DNA of 64,000 bases from Chloranthus sessilifolius (GCA_021018995.1 CM037597.1:2617299-2681298); one strand, 5' to 3'; counted from the stretch's first letter, positions 1 to 11,399 are shown. Translations and numbers: made by a program. Notes: generated from the letters alone by a model not told the origin.

Positions 1-33
<33 letters not shown>
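1..33. repeat. (CT)n microsatellite
   Basis: Pure CT dinucleotide run cut by the window start. It reads as GA on the minus strand. Confidence 0.95.
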
Positions 34-36
<3 letters not shown>

Positions 37-349
37 AACTCAAATAATAAAAAGAAACCCACGTGTGAGACCTCCTTATCTCCTAAGTTAAGTTTGTTAA
101 CTTGCAAAACACAAACACCATAAATAGGTGTTACCTATCCTCTAACACCCAGTGTGTTAGACACATACACACACACCAAACTCACATGGTTTACGAAAAT
201 TTGGGGTGATTATAAGAAGCATCGCGTATACTACAAGACCGAATTCAAGTAGTGTGTTATACATCAAATATGAGTAATCTCATCAATATATGAAAACAGT
301 GAATAATATGAAAAATAATAAATAAATAAAAATCACTTCATAAATAGTT
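34..349. other. AT-rich spacer, nothing recognised
   Basis: No coding or repeat structure beyond short low-complexity runs. It lies just downstream of the hAT transposase remnant and may hold its 3' untranslated part. Confidence 0.5.
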
Positions 350-1699
350 TAACATATTATACCTACGACATGCAAGTATTGGTGAAATTGTGCATCCCAT
401 CTCTTGTCGATAATCGTTCAATATCATTTATAGGGCATTTGATTTTAATAGCCAATTTTGTCTTATCCATTGACTAATAAATATATCCCATCGTTGATTT
501 TTCATTACCATCTACCAACCTCAACACTTGCACCAACGGGATAGTGACGACAATCAGGTAGTCAACATCTGTCCAAAATTGAGGGCTGTAGATCAAGTCA
601 CCAACTTCATTCAAAAAAAATTTCTTTGATCGTGGGAGCTTTAACTCATATTTTTTCCATTCTTTGGAGTTGACCATGCTTTTTAGCTCACGACTATATC
701 TAGCCAAGCTTTGTAGAGCTAGAAATTGTGTCTTACAGGCCGAAGCAGCTCGGTCTTAGTGAAGTCTCATTAGATTCACCAACTTATCATTGTTGTATAG
801 GTATGAAGTAATCGTTCTTCCCTTCTGAATAGTTGTCTGTGTCTTTCTTCTCTTTCTTAAATCCTCAAGAATGAGGTCCACGCAATGAGTGGCACACGAA
901 GTTTGGTATAAGTGATGTCTCTTTAACATTAAATATCTTTCTGCGGCTTTGCAATTGGCAGCATTGTCTATTACCACTTGCACAACCCGCTTCTCTTCAA
1001 CCTCTTTAACTACCTTATCCATTAGTTAGAAGAAGTAATCAGCCGTCTTCACGTGTTTATAAGCATCAACTGATTTTAGAAATGCTGTCCCGACATCACT
1101 ATAGACCAAAAGCTGATCAAACTCTTCCTTGGGGGATTGGTCCATCCATCTCACATAGTTGTGCAACCTCTCTCATCCCAAACTTCGTAAAAATTGTCTA
1201 CATAAGCTCCTATCTTCTTGTACTCATCATCTAATAAGTGCTCAGATACCTCATAAGCAGAAGGCTTTTTAACTCCTTGACCAGCTTCTACACTTGTATC
1301 AATCATACTTTTAAAGTACGATGACTCTACAACTTGACTCAGAATGTGATTGTATATCACGAACTTTGCAATCGATTTTTCAAGCCTATTTTCCCATTTT
1401 TTCAGTGAAATTGTACTCAATTTAGTTTGCTTGGAGCTATCTCAGTCAGCTTCTACTTTTTTCTTTCCCTTTGTCGCCTGTAAACTAGCTCTGACAGTTT
1501 CTCTCACCTCTCTGGATACATTAGGGCATCCTTTTCTCTCTCCCTTAACATGACCCAAATGTTTTTTCAACTATATGATACCTCCTCCTAATAATTTTTT
1601 TTCACAAAGCTTGAATTCTATTCGGAATCTATCATCATCTATTGTTGTGTCGTATTGCCAGGCTGGATCTTGTTCACATACCATATTTATTTATTTCAC
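350..1699 (-). pseudogene. Decayed hAT-type transposase (BED finger + DUF659)
   Basis: Reading on the minus strand from about 1699 down, the first part resembles a BED zinc finger: a DPAW motif, a single clear Cys in the first half, GGGI, then K-H-L-G-H and CPNVSREVR. It is interrupted by two in-frame stops. A GCTTM-stop-DGWTN stretch near 1150 matches the conserved 'TIMSDGWTD' start of the DUF659 hAT transposase domain, and a frameshift follows within the next 50 bases. Next come VDAYKHVKTADYF, VVQVVIDNAANC and ATHCVDLILEDL (near 1020-840), then FWTDVDYLIVVTIPL, VLRLVDG and MGYIY (near 590-474). After another frame change, RWDAQFHQYLHVVG appears near 400-365. Order and spacing fit the family; stops and frameshifts make it non-functional. 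An acceptor AG at 1700-1701 (CATTCATGTAG|GTG) would join it to the upstream exon at 3057. Element ends were not found. Confidence 0.85.
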
Positions 1700-1734
1700 C
1701 TACATGAATGAGCAAACGATTGGATTAAATTAAA

Positions 1735-2220
1735 ACGTTTAGATTACACTTGAAAATAAAATTTATTTGATATTATTCTAATCTTTAAAAAATTTAAATT
1801 ATATTTAAAATTTTATTTGATATTATTCTTATTTTTAAAATATTAGATTATATTTTACCAAATTTATTTGATATTATTTTAATTTTAAAAATTTTATTTG
1901 ATATTAGATTATATTTTACCAAATTTATTTGATATTATTCTTATTTTTAAAATATTAAATTATATTTTACCAAATTTATTTGATATTATTCTAATTTTTG
2001 AAATTTGATTTGATAGTATTCTTATTTTTAAAATATTATAATATATTTTATCATATTTATTTGATATTATTCTAAAAAATTTAAAATTTTAAGATTACAT
2101 TTGAAAATAATATTTAGTTGATATTATTCTAATTTTGAAAATAGTAGAAAATCATATCATTCTAATTTTTAAAATATTTGAAAATCATATTTATGTCAAA
2201 ATCATATTTATTTGAAAATC
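1735..2220. repeat. AT-rich degenerate tandem repeat
   Basis: Repeated variants of TTATTTGATATTATTCTAAT and TTTTTAAAATATTAGATTAT with a period of roughly 60 bp, six or more imperfect copies. It lies within the putative intron of the hAT gene (1703-3056). Confidence 0.75.
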
Positions 2221-2229
2221 ATATTCATT

Positions 2230-2760
2230 TGAAATTGATGTGTCACATGCATCATAGGATATGTGTGACATGTGTAATTGATGTGTCATATACCCCATGA
2301 CACATGCGACACATGCGTAATTAATGTGTCATGGGGTATGTGTCACATGTGATACATGTGACATATCAATTACATGTGTCGCGACACATGTATCACATAC
2401 CCCATGCCACATGCAACACATGTGATATATGTGTAATTGATGAGTCATGGGGTATGTGTCACATGTGTGACACATGTGACACATTAATTATATGTGTCGC
2501 GACACATGTGTAATTGATGTGTCACACATGTAATTGATGTGTCACATAGCTCATGACACATGCGACACATGTGTCACTGATGTGTCATGGGATATATGTC
2601 ACATGTGACACATCAATTACATGTATGACATCAATTTTGACATAGGTCACATATCCCATGACACATGTGACACATCAAATACAAATGTAACACATCAATT
2701 ACACGTGTCACATGTGTTATGGGGTATGTGACACATGTGTCACATACCCCATAATTAAAT
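2230..2760. repeat. TGTGACACATG palindromic minisatellite
   Basis: Dense variants of ACACATGTGACACATCAATT and CATGGGGTATGTGTCACATG on both strands. The blocks are self-complementary (TGTGACACATGTGTCACA type), so long stems can form. The 60-aa open frame near 2331 is a by-product of the repeat. Confidence 0.85.
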
Positions 2761-3056
2761 ATAGAACATGCTTAAAAATGCATCAATAATTAAATATATT
2801 TGCACCATTTGATTAAAAAAATTTTATTTTAATTAATTTGTTAATATTTCTTATTTTAATGTTTATAAATAATTTAAGGGTTGATCTTGAAATTTAAGGG
2901 TAGATCTTGACATTTTAATGCTAGATTTTAAAATTTAATGGTAGATCTACCATATTTAAGAGTAGATCTACCATATTTAAAGGTAGACCTTAAAATTTTA
3001 ACCCTTAAAATATAAGAAAATGAGAGAAAGATGACCTAAAATGGTAGAATACGTAC

Positions 3057-3200
3057 CTTCTCCGCATTCTTCGGCGATTCGACGGCGATCCCGAGCTTTC
3101 CAGGTGGTCGGTAGTAAAATTTTGTGTCTCTCGGTGGCTAAGAAGTGAAAAGGAAGAAGAATAGCCTGAGAAAGAAAAAGAAATAGGAGGTAAAATGAGT
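3057..3200 (-). other. Candidate 5' non-coding exon of the hAT gene
   Basis: On the minus strand a CT-rich leader without a long frame runs into GCGGAGAAG|GTACGTATTC, a strong donor (exon end 3057, GT at 3056-3055). Base composition changes sharply from the AT-rich intron below it. With the acceptor at 1700-1701 this gives an intron of about 1.35 kb. The upstream limit is a guess. Confidence 0.4.
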
Positions 3201-3322
3201 TTTTCGGCTTAAAAATACCCCAAACCCGTGCCCTTTAAGTGGCTGGGCCGTACACCGATAATTTAAAATTATCAGACAACAATTTCAAATTATCGTCCGA
3301 TAATTTGAAGATTTTAAGGGTT

Positions 3323-3749
3323 GATGAGTTTTGGCAATATTATTAGATGATACATTGAAATTGTTTCTTTTTAATTTTAGATTTTCTATATGGTATCAGA
3401 GCCTTAGATCTCTTTCTTTAAGATCTCTTTAAAGAGATTTGTGTCGTCTTCAATTGCTTATGAGAGAGATCATGACAGACATGGTCTAATAGGCTAACGA
3501 CTTCGATAAAATAAGCAAGAAAGATGCGATAGTGATGAACTTCACAGACAGACGGCGACTACCAACAACCACAATCGAGGTATTTTATGGCCATATCATT
3601 TTAACCAATAGCATATAACTTCTTTAAAGGAACATGTGGTAATAGAAGAGCCAGAAAGATTAATTAGATAACGTAGAGATTTCCACAATGTAGCCTCTCC
3701 ACTTTTTGATCTTCTTCTTATTTCTTCTTTATTTTAGATTTTCTACATG
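3323..3749 (+). mobile_element. Short LTR/TRIM-like remnant with tRNA-Met PBS
   Basis: TGGTATCAGAGCC at 3391-3403 is the usual plant copia/TRIM primer-binding site complementary to initiator tRNA-Met. It follows ATTTTAGATTTTCTATA; nearly the same string, ATTTTAGATTTTCTACA, ends at 3749 without a PBS, as expected for a second LTR end. Only about 22 bp are shared, so the two LTRs are not convincingly delimited. No gag or pol is present in the about 290 bp between them. Confidence 0.35.
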
Positions 3750-4128
3750 TGGAACCTTGGAGCCGTCCTCCCATTAGGACGACCAGCTTATATATATATA
3801 ATTAAACAACAACATAGAAGTAGAGTATACCAACCCAATAATGGTTCACACTAGCTAATCATATGAAAATGTGTTTGTCTACCAACTTCAACAATTACTT
3901 TCAAAAAATGAACTCTTCAAAAAATTCAGAAATCAAGAAACAGAAAAGAAAAGAGATACACACAAATCAAATAATTCATCGAGGATTATATTCCAGAGAA
4001 AAAAAATCTGCCAGTCAACATTTATCAACTAAAAAAAAAGAGGGAAGAACATTTGATTCTAACGAAATAGAATTACAAAGCTAATAAATAAACAAGAGCT
4101 GATGAAGATTCGAAATATATATATATAT
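3750..4128. other. Spacer with MITE end fragment
   Basis: GGAGCCGTCCTCCCATTAGG at 3760-3779 resembles the terminus of the CCGTCCTCC MITE family (full copy at 11400-11736). The open frame at 3863-4084 is lysine- and serine-rich, low complexity, and has no family feature; I do not call it a gene. Confidence 0.4.
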
Positions 4129-5110
4129 ACCGGTTAAGAAAGTTTCGGCGAATCAAGGTTGCACAAATTTCTAGGCCTTAAAGTTTTGAAAGATTTAACA
4201 AATTAAAATCGTGTGAGATCTCTTGTAGAAATGAAATGTCAATGCTGCCTTTTCTTTTAACTGTGAGCTAGCTTGTACAACCCAGAAATGCTAGCTTGTT
4301 CTCCTGGGAATAATCTCCGGTGTCGATGAAATCGGCCTCTTCTCCGATGAAGAAATATGCCCTTCTCCGGTGAATAAGTTCCAGCGGCGTTGATGAAATT
4401 GGCTTCTTCTCCGACGAAGAAATAGGCTTCTTCTCCGACGAATAAGCTCCACGTCGGTGAAATCTATTAAATAACAACGCTCAATATCGTATTATTCCCA
4501 CTTCTAGATAACTATCCACTTACCCATGTTCATTCCCACTTCTAGATAATCACTGATAGTTATATTTGTAATCTTATTTATACACTTTCTTATCAGAGAA
4601 TTAATATGTACGGTAAACAATGTAATCGTTTATAAAATTTCTCTATTCTATCTTTCTATCTTTTTCTAATTTTCTTATGTTTATCGCTTTCTTTCAAATC
4701 GGCCTGTTTAAACTCTGACGTCGATGAAATCGGCTTCTTGTCCGATGATAAAATTAGCTTCTTCTTCGTTGATGAAATCGGCTTCTTCTCCAGCGAATAA
4801 ACTCGAGCGTCGATGAAATCGGCTTCTTCTCGGATGAAGATACCGATTTCTTCTCCGACGAATAAGCTCCGGCGTAGATGAAATCGGCCTGCTTAAGCTC
4901 CAACGTCGACGAAATCAGCTTCTTCTCCGATGATAAAATCAACTTCTTCTCTGTCGATGAAATCAGCCTCTTCTCCGGCGAATAAGCTCCGATGCCGATA
5001 AAATCGGCCTGTGTAAGCTCCGGGGTTGATGAAATCGGCTTCTTCTCCAAGAAATAAGCTTCGGCGTCAATGAAATCAGTTTCTTCTATGTCATTGAAAT
5101 TGGCTTCTCC
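4129..5110. repeat. Dispersed repeat with about 40-bp GATGAAATCGGCTTCTTCTC array
   Basis: The left part (4129-4300, starting CCGGTTAAGAAAGTTTC) is matched at 44513 onward inside the Helitron. It is followed by variable copies of GATGAAATCGGCTTCTTCTC + CGACGAATAAGCTCCGGCGT, about 38-42 bp each: three or four at 4320-4460 and about ten at 4715-5110. Because many units are near multiples of 3, the minus strand stays open and gives repetitive IDAGAYSPEKKPISST peptides. Composition is richer in GC than the surroundings, suggesting an amplified gene fragment of unknown origin. Confidence 0.75.
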
Positions 5111-5517
5111 AGCGACTGACATCGATGGAATTCGAAAACAGTCCTTCATAGACTCCTCATCTCACAATCTCTCTCCCGCCACACTCGGAGCCATGGCGAC
5201 TCCAGTTGCTGTCGCGCTTGGCCGGAGGCGAAGACTAAGGGGGTTTCATGCCCATAGATCAAATGGGCATTTTGGGTATTTCACCTTAAACTGAAATATG
5301 AATTCCATGTTTTCCGAAGGTCTTGAAAATGTGGAAGCCTGATTCCCTAAAACTTTTTGGTGTAGTATTGTAGCCCAAAACTTTTTTGTCTCAATCCCTC
5401 CAAATCCTATTAAAAAAAGATAGAGATCTGATCCATAAACATAGTCACCCCGATTTTTTAGAATTGGCGAATTGTTGAAGAATCTGTGTTTCTAAAAAAT
5501 TCACAAATAATACTAAT
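5111..5517. other. Possible captured gene fragment, otherwise featureless
   Basis: From 5111 to about 5290 the DNA is GC-richer and gives an arginine-rich plus-strand frame (MATPVAVALGRRRR near 5192) with no recognisable domain. It joins the minisatellite block without a visible boundary. 5300-5517 shows nothing. Confidence 0.3.
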
Positions 5518-5989
5518 TGTTGGAATCTAAATATGGATCCATCGATCCATCTATCCAAATTAAGCCGTAGGATCTAGGCGCATGATCAATCAAAAATAAT
5601 AAATCTATAATCCATAAATATGCACACCTTGAGTGTGAGCCATCAATGGTTGGTCGCCGATCTTCAACGATCTTCTCGCCTTCAAAATCTCTTTGCACAA
5701 TGGGGATGCTTTCGCCAATAGGGAGGATTGAATTGTGTCGAGCAATCGTTGGGACTAGACACCCCTTATATTTATAGCCAAAGAGTCCTTTCCCATTAAG
5801 GACTGAAAATACTAATTATATTGTGATTAGAAGTCACAATCATACCACAACTAAAAGACCTACTTATTAGTTGCCTATTCTCTTCAAATTCATCGGAATA
5901 GCAACTACACATCTCAAGGTTGATCTTATACCATCCACCGGTCAACGGGTTGACCATAGTGATGGCCACCAAAATAGAAACTTCTAACA
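5518..5989 (-). mobile_element. Copia LTR (3' LTR, minus orientation)
   Basis: Bounded by TGTTGG (5518) and CTAACA (5989), i.e. 5'-TGTTAG...CCAACA-3' on the minus strand, 472 bp. The adjacent minus-strand sequence at 5990 up is a polypurine tract (AAGTGGGAGAC), so this is the 3' LTR. A TATA-like GGCTATAAATATAAGG lies near 5770. A second copy in the same orientation is at 9381-9825, and the first about 160 bp occur in plus orientation at 9214-9375. Confidence 0.85.
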
Positions 5990-6660
5990 GTCTCCCACTT
6001 GGCCAAACTATGTCAATAAACTCCGATTACCAAATGTTAGCTAACTTTCTTTGAATGGTAAATCATAATCAATCTCAATCAAAATCTTTATAATCAGTCC
6101 GATCCAGTGAGAATTTCAGCACAGAATCAATGTAGTCAATATATCATGTCATCGATACATGACCATTCATTAGTTACAGTATTGGAAGTCATCACCGACA
6201 TGGATTCCAACTAGTATGATTTCATATAGATTGCAAGTTTACAAACTGAATGGTAATTACATGTAAACTCAATCTATTATTGGTCCTACTTTATTGCCAT
6301 CTACTGGCACCATATGTTTCAAAGCTTTATTTACATAAAAATGGAAAAGCAAATAAAGAAGCTTTATTTCTGAATCAATTAAACAAATGTATTTAGTCGC
6401 ATATATCCACTCTCAAAAGCTATCAAAATTATCTGTTAATCACATGTGCGCAATATGCTCCAACAAGAACTTGGGAGGTAAGCCTTTAGTGAGAGGGTCA
6501 GCCAACATGAGTGTCGTACTTATCTTTTCAACAGATACAATTTGATTATGAACTTTCTCCCTTACAACAAGATATTTTATATCAATATATTTGGAACCCC
6601 CACTAGTCTTGTTGTTATTGGAGATAGCTATCGCAGCAAAATTGTCACACAAGATTCTCA
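5990..6660 (-). pseudogene. Copia RNase H C-terminus and 3' tail, inverted copy
   Basis: The minus frame 6652-6440 carries DNFAAIAISNNNKTSG and LADPLTKGLPPKFLLEHI, the standard end of a copia RNase H domain. It is followed by the about 450-bp 3' tail and the polypurine tract before the LTR. The same segment is present in plus orientation at about 8560-9213, so the two form a large inverted repeat around the pol core. Homology stops abruptly near 6660-6700, where the strand switches. Confidence 0.85.
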
Positions 6661-6696
6661 GTGGCCTTGAAATGCTATCAACAACGCAAAGCCCTG

Positions 6697-8790
6697 AGAT
6701 AAAATTCCTTATGAGCTATGGGTAGGAAGAAAATCGACTTTAGGATATTTACACATTTGGGGATGTTTGACTGAAGCAAAGGTGTACAACCCACAATTAG
6801 GAAAATTGGATCCTAAAACTATAAGTTGTCATTTCATTGGTTACCCTGATAGGTCAAAAGGCTATCGATTTTAATGCCCCACTCATAGTACTCGGATTGT
6901 TGAGACTAGATATGCAAAATTCTTTAAGGATCGTGAGAACAGTGGGAGTATTGAGCCTAGGAAAATCACTTTTACGGAAAATCGGGTTATAATTCCTATC
7001 CTTTTTATCAAAAAAAAAGTGGCACCAACACCAGTTATTCAAGCAAATGTTGATGCACCTATGGCTATGCCTAATGAAACACCCCACATTGAGGAGGTTC
7101 TTACTCCCATGGCGACTGCCAATGATCAACCATTACGTAGATCAAAGAGAGCAAAGAAGTCAGTCATTTCTAATGACTATATATTTTATCTCAACGAGAG
7201 TGAGTTTGATTTTATAAAGGAATTAGATCATGTTTCCTTTAGCCAAGCCATGAAGAGTGACAAATTCACTCAATGGCTCGAAGCCACGAAAGATAAGTTG
7301 GAATCAATGAAACATAATTCAGTCTGGGATCTTTGTGAGTTACCTGAAGGAGTCAAGCCTGTAGGCTGTAAATGGGTATTTAAAACTAAACAAGACTCCA
7401 AAGGTAATGTAGATAGATACAAGGTCAGATTAGTCACTAAAGGTTTCACTCAAAAAGAGGGAATAGACTATAAAGAGACATTTTTCCCTATCTCAAGAAA
7501 GGAATCCTTTCGGATAGTCATGGCATTAGTAGCTCATTTTGACTTAGAATTACATCAAATGAATGCTAAAACTGATTTTCTGAATGACGACTTACATAAA
7601 GATGTCTTTATGACACAACCTGAAGGTTTTCAGGTTGAGGGAAAAAGTCATTTAGTTTGTAGACTCAAAAGGTCTATATATGGTTTAAGGCAGACATCTC
7701 GACAATGGTACTTAAAATTTCACGAAGTCATTTCAAATTTTGGTTTTAAAGAAAATACTGTGAATCAATGCATATATCTTAAAATCAGTGAGAGTAAGTT
7801 TATCATTCTTATTTTATATGTTGATGATATCTTGCTTGCGAGTAGTAATTTGAGCATGTTAAATGAGACAAAGAACTTTTTATCAAAGAGTTTTGATATG
7901 AAAGATCTTGGTAAAGCTTCCTACGTGATATGAATTGAGATTTATTGAGATAGAGCCCATGACATATTGGGATTGTCTCAAAGAACTTATATTAATAAAG
8001 TTTTTAACAGGTTTAACATGCATAATTGTTCCGCTACTGTTACCCATGTCATTAAGAGTGATAAATTTAGTCTACTTCAGAGTCCCAGGATCGATCTGGA
8101 GAGAAAACAGATGGAGACAATTCCCTATGCATCGGCAGTTGGGAGTCTCATGTATGCACAAGTCTGCACTCGTCCGGACATAGCGTATATAGTTGGCATG
8201 CTTGGTAGGTACCAATGCAATCCTGGTTTGGATCACTGGAAAGCAGCCAAGAAGGTTTTTCTTTATTTACAAGGGACTAAGGGACACCTGCTCACATACA
8301 AAAGGTCGAATAACCTTGAAGTTATTGGTTATTCAGATGCTGACTATGCTGGGTGTCAAGACACTCGTAGGTCCACATCGGATTATATTTTTATGCTTAC
8401 AGGTGGACCTATATCTTAGAAGAGCATTAAACAAACGCTGACTACTTCGTCTACTATGGAAGCGAAATTTGTTGCATGTTTTGAGGCGATATGGTTGAGA
8501 AATTTTATCTCAGGGCTTCGAGTTGTTGATAGTATTTCGAGGCCACTGAGAATCTTATGTGATAATTCCGCTGCGATAGCTATCTCTAATAACAAGACTA
8601 GTGGGGTTCCAAATATATTGATATAAAATATCTTGTTGTAAGGGAGAAAGTTCAAAATCAAATTGTATCTGTTGAAAAGATAAGTACGACACTCATGTTG
8701 GTTGACCCTCTCACTAAAGGCTTACATCCCAAGCCCTTTTTGAAGCATGTTGCGTGCATGGGGTTAACGAATAATTTTGATAGCCTTTAA
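6697..8790 (+). pseudogene. Copia polyprotein remnant: integrase C-end, RT, RNase H
   Basis: The copy begins within the integrase C-terminal part (HIWGCLTEAKVYNPQLGKLD near 6757), so gag, protease and the integrase core are missing. From 7019 one frame runs through the reverse transcriptase: WLEATKDKLESMKHNSVWDL, GCKWVFKTKQD, DVFMTQPEGFQ, and the catalytic YVDDILLAS near 7820. It then passes a TGA at 7931-7933 and another at 7949-7951. The RNase H part follows with GYSDADYAGC near 8330, a TAG at 8417-8419 where the family has Trp, then DNSAAIAISNNKTSG and LTKG. Both polymerase Asp residues are intact, but at least three stops and the missing 5' half make it dead. Confidence 0.9.
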
Positions 8791-9213
8791 GAGTGGATAT
8801 CTGAGAGTGAATACATTTGTTTAATTGATTCAGAAATAAAGCTTATTTATTTTCTTTTTTATTTTTATGCAAATAAAACTTTGGAACATATGGTGTCAGT
8901 AGATGGCAATAAAGTAGGACCAATAATAGATTGAGTTTACATGTAATCACCATTCAGGTTGTAAACTTACAATCTATGTGAATTCATACTAGTTGGAATC
9001 CATGTCGGTGATGACTTTCAATACGGTAACTAATGAACGGTCATATATCGATGATATGATATATTGACTACATTGATTATGTGTTGAAATTCTCACTGGA
9101 CCAGACTGATTATAAAGACTTTGATTGAGATTGATTATGATTTACCATTCAAAGAAAGTTAGCTAACATTTGGTAATCAGAGTTTATTGACATAGTTTGG
9201 CCAAGTGGGAGAC
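8791..9213 (+). other. Copia 3' tail and polypurine tract
   Basis: Non-coding segment between RNase H and the LTR, ending in GGCCAAGTGGGAGAC (polypurine tract) directly before TGTTAG. It is the inverted counterpart of 5990-6420. Confidence 0.8.
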
Positions 9214-9375
9214 TGTTAGAAATTTTTATTTTGGTGGCCATCACTATGGTCAACCTGTTGACTGGTGAATGGTATAAGATCAACCTTGAGATGTGTAGTT
9301 CTTTATTAAATGAATTTGAAGAGAATGGCAACTAATAAATATATTTTATTGATTTTGGTATGATTTGGATTGATG
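9214..9375 (+). mobile_element. Truncated copia 3' LTR (plus)
   Basis: Starts TGTTAGAAATTTTTATTTTG after the polypurine tract and follows the LTR for about 160 bp. It breaks off at the short hairpin ATGGATGGCATCCATCCAT (9373-9391), where the strand switches. Confidence 0.8.
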
Positions 9376-9380
9376 GATGG

Positions 9381-9825
9381 CATCCATCCATCTAAATTAA
9401 GCCGTAGGATCTAGGCGCATGATCAATAAAAAATAATAAAACTAAAATCCATAAATATGCACACCTTAAGTGTGAGCCATCAATGATTGGTCGCCCATCT
9501 TCAACGATCTTCTCGCCTTCAAATCTCCTAGCACAATGAGAATGCTTTCGCCAATAGGGAGGATTGAATTGTGTTGAGCAATTGTTGGGACCAAACACTC
9601 CTTATATTTATAGCCAAAGAGTCTTTTCCTATTAAAGACTGAAAATACTGATTATATTGTGATTAGAAATCACAATCATACCACAACTAAAAGACCTACC
9701 TATTAGTTGCCTATTCTCTTCAAATTCACCGGAATAGTAACTACACATCTCAAGGTTGATCTTATACCATTCACCAATCAACGGGTTGAGCATAGTGATG
9801 GCCACCAAAATAGAAACTTCTAACA
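9381..9825 (-). mobile_element. Copia LTR (minus), missing its 3' end
   Basis: Matches the LTR at 5518-5989 in the same orientation. It ends at CTAACA (9820-9825) with no polypurine tract beyond, as expected for the 5' LTR of a minus-oriented element. Its inner end and PBS are lost at the strand switch. Flanking 5-mers at the two outer LTR ends (CTAAT below 5518, GTTTT above 9825) do not match. Confidence 0.8.
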
Positions 9826-9982
9826 GTTTTCCGATAAATCATGAATTTCAAATGTCTTTAAATTTTTTCATGTTTTTTAATCTTTTTTTTTTTTGTTACT
9901 CCGAATTTTTTCCCCTACTTGCCAATTTTTTTTGAATTTTAACGTTGCAAAATCATTTCCGCACCCCAACTTGGTGACTACG
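9826..9982. mobile_element. hAT-type MITE remnant (CATAGTCACCAA family)
   Basis: The right part resembles 45860-46013, including GAATTTTAACGTTGC and the terminal CTTGGTGACTA. The left half is missing where the copia LTR abuts. Confidence 0.55.
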
Positions 9983-9987
9983 CCCAA

Positions 9988-10230
9988 GGCCGGCCCTGGG
10001 CCAAGGCCAAAGAGGCGATTGCGCCCCCCAAATCTTGGAAGTCTTTACCAACTAGTTGCTTAATATAATATTTAATATACAAAATTATTGAAACAATCTA
10101 ATTGTTTAGTTGGTTAAGTGACTAGTGTTGCTTTACTTTTTAACCAATAGGTTGTGGGTTCAACTCTTCCCAAGTCTCATATTTGCATATTTTTTTAATA
10201 GGTCACTGGCCTCAGTGGGCCAGGCCGGCC
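9988..10230. mobile_element. MITE with GGCCGGCC termini and internal tRNA-like boxes
   Basis: The left end GGCCGGCCCTGGGCC and the complement of the right end GGCCGGCCTGGCCC form terminal inverted repeats. Inside, TAGTTGGTTAAGTG and GTGGGTTCAACTC look like pol III A and B boxes, so a tRNA-derived segment may be embedded. No clear target duplication. Confidence 0.5.
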
Positions 10231-10299
10231 ATATGTATCGACCCAGTAGATTTTCAAGCCCAATTTTGATCGGACCAAATTTGTTTGACCAAATATTTT

Positions 10300-10686
10300 A
10301 TATATAGGGGTACCTCTAAACACGCTCACGCGTTCTCCGAAAGCGCCAACGTCTCAAACCTCTTGAAAACCATTGATTCCTTTGAATGAGATGAGCTTCC
10401 GGATCTCCCCGAGGAGCTTCATCAAACAAAACCATATTATGATTTTTTTACGGCATGTCAGAAGCTCCTCGAGGAGGTGGGTAGCGACACGAAATTCGGA
10501 TGGCAATGGACTGGGTAGCCCGACCCAGCCCATTAGGCCCGATTTAAAGAGGGTTGGGGCTACATATAGTCCGCGAGTTGAACTTAAGCCAGCACTTTAA
10601 AATCAAATTTTAAATGGGCCGGGCTAAAACCTCTAGGACCCGTTAGGCTATTATATACAATATTTCATATATGATAATATGACATG

Positions 10687-10690
<4 letters not shown>
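10300..10690. repeat. GGGCCGGG-rich dispersed repeat and small inverted repeat
   Basis: 10497-10680 (GGCAATGGACTGGGTAGCCC onward) is a copy of the repeat also seen at 12595-12760, 25545-25700 and 48130-48290. CCCCGAGGAGCTTC near 10407 and GAAGCTCCTCGAGG near 10461 are inverted relative to each other. Confidence 0.6.

Positions 10691-10743
<53 letters not shown>
10691..10743. repeat. (AT)n microsatellite
   Basis: About 26 uninterrupted AT units. Confidence 0.95.
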
Positions 10744-10747
<4 letters not shown>

Positions 10748-10804
10748 AAGGGAAAAATGCGACATGCGTAGAGATATTTTTGCGTCTTTTGATATGGGCG
10801 CAAT

Positions 10805-11072
10805 TATAGTAACAAATTTCTCGGAAATTTACTGAAATAGGGGTTGGACGAAACTTTCGGCGAAATTTTTAATTTCTCCGAAATCGCTAAAATTTCATTA
10901 ATTTAAGCAAAATTAACTAAATTTCACTAAAATTAATAAATCTTTTCTAATTTTTGTCATTTTTTATGAAGTTTAAATCTAATTTATATTTAATATTTTT
11001 TGTACTCCAAAATTTTCTCGAAATTTATTTGAAATGAACCGAAATGTTGCCGAAACAAAATTTGTCACTATA
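10805..11072. mobile_element. hAT-type MITE (ATAGTGACAAATTT family), diverged copy
   Basis: Ends TATAGTAACAAATTT and AAATTTGTCACTATA mirror each other and match the family at 47636-47972. Flanking 8-mers GGCGCAAT and GCCGCGAC agree at 5 of 8 positions, a possible worn target duplication. Confidence 0.65.
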
Positions 11073-11399
11073 GCCGCGACACGTAACGCCTTTTTTGTGA
11101 AGTGATGGGTGGCATGAAGCCCACTTTATTAACTAAGGTTAAACTCTTAAAATATTTTGAAAGTTATATTCCATTTCAGTCGTCATTCTCGTCTTTTTTA
11201 GAAATCTGTATCTTTTTCCTATTTTCCAAAAAAGTGTGACTTACTTTTTCAAATATATTTTACTTAAAAAAAGTGGGCGCTTGATAACGCTAGCACCTCG
11301 GTAGCGAAACATCGACACCTCAATAGAGAGGCACCGGCACCCCAATAGCGAGGCGCTGACATTTAAATGATAAAAGACAAAATACTCATATATATATAT
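11073..11399. other. No gene; featureless
   Basis: Contains a short run of degenerate GAGGC(A/G)CC units at 11290-11355 and an AT run before the next MITE. The minus-strand frame 11241-11561 overlaps the MITE and is not a gene. Confidence 0.5.

Noticed and set aside
3361..3749. Full TRIM element
   Set aside because: The PBS is clear but the supposed LTRs share only about 22 bp, so it is kept as a low-confidence remnant only.
5518..9825. Target-site duplication for the composite copia element
   Set aside because: Outer 5-mers CTAAT and GTTTT do not match; either rearranged or not a single insertion.
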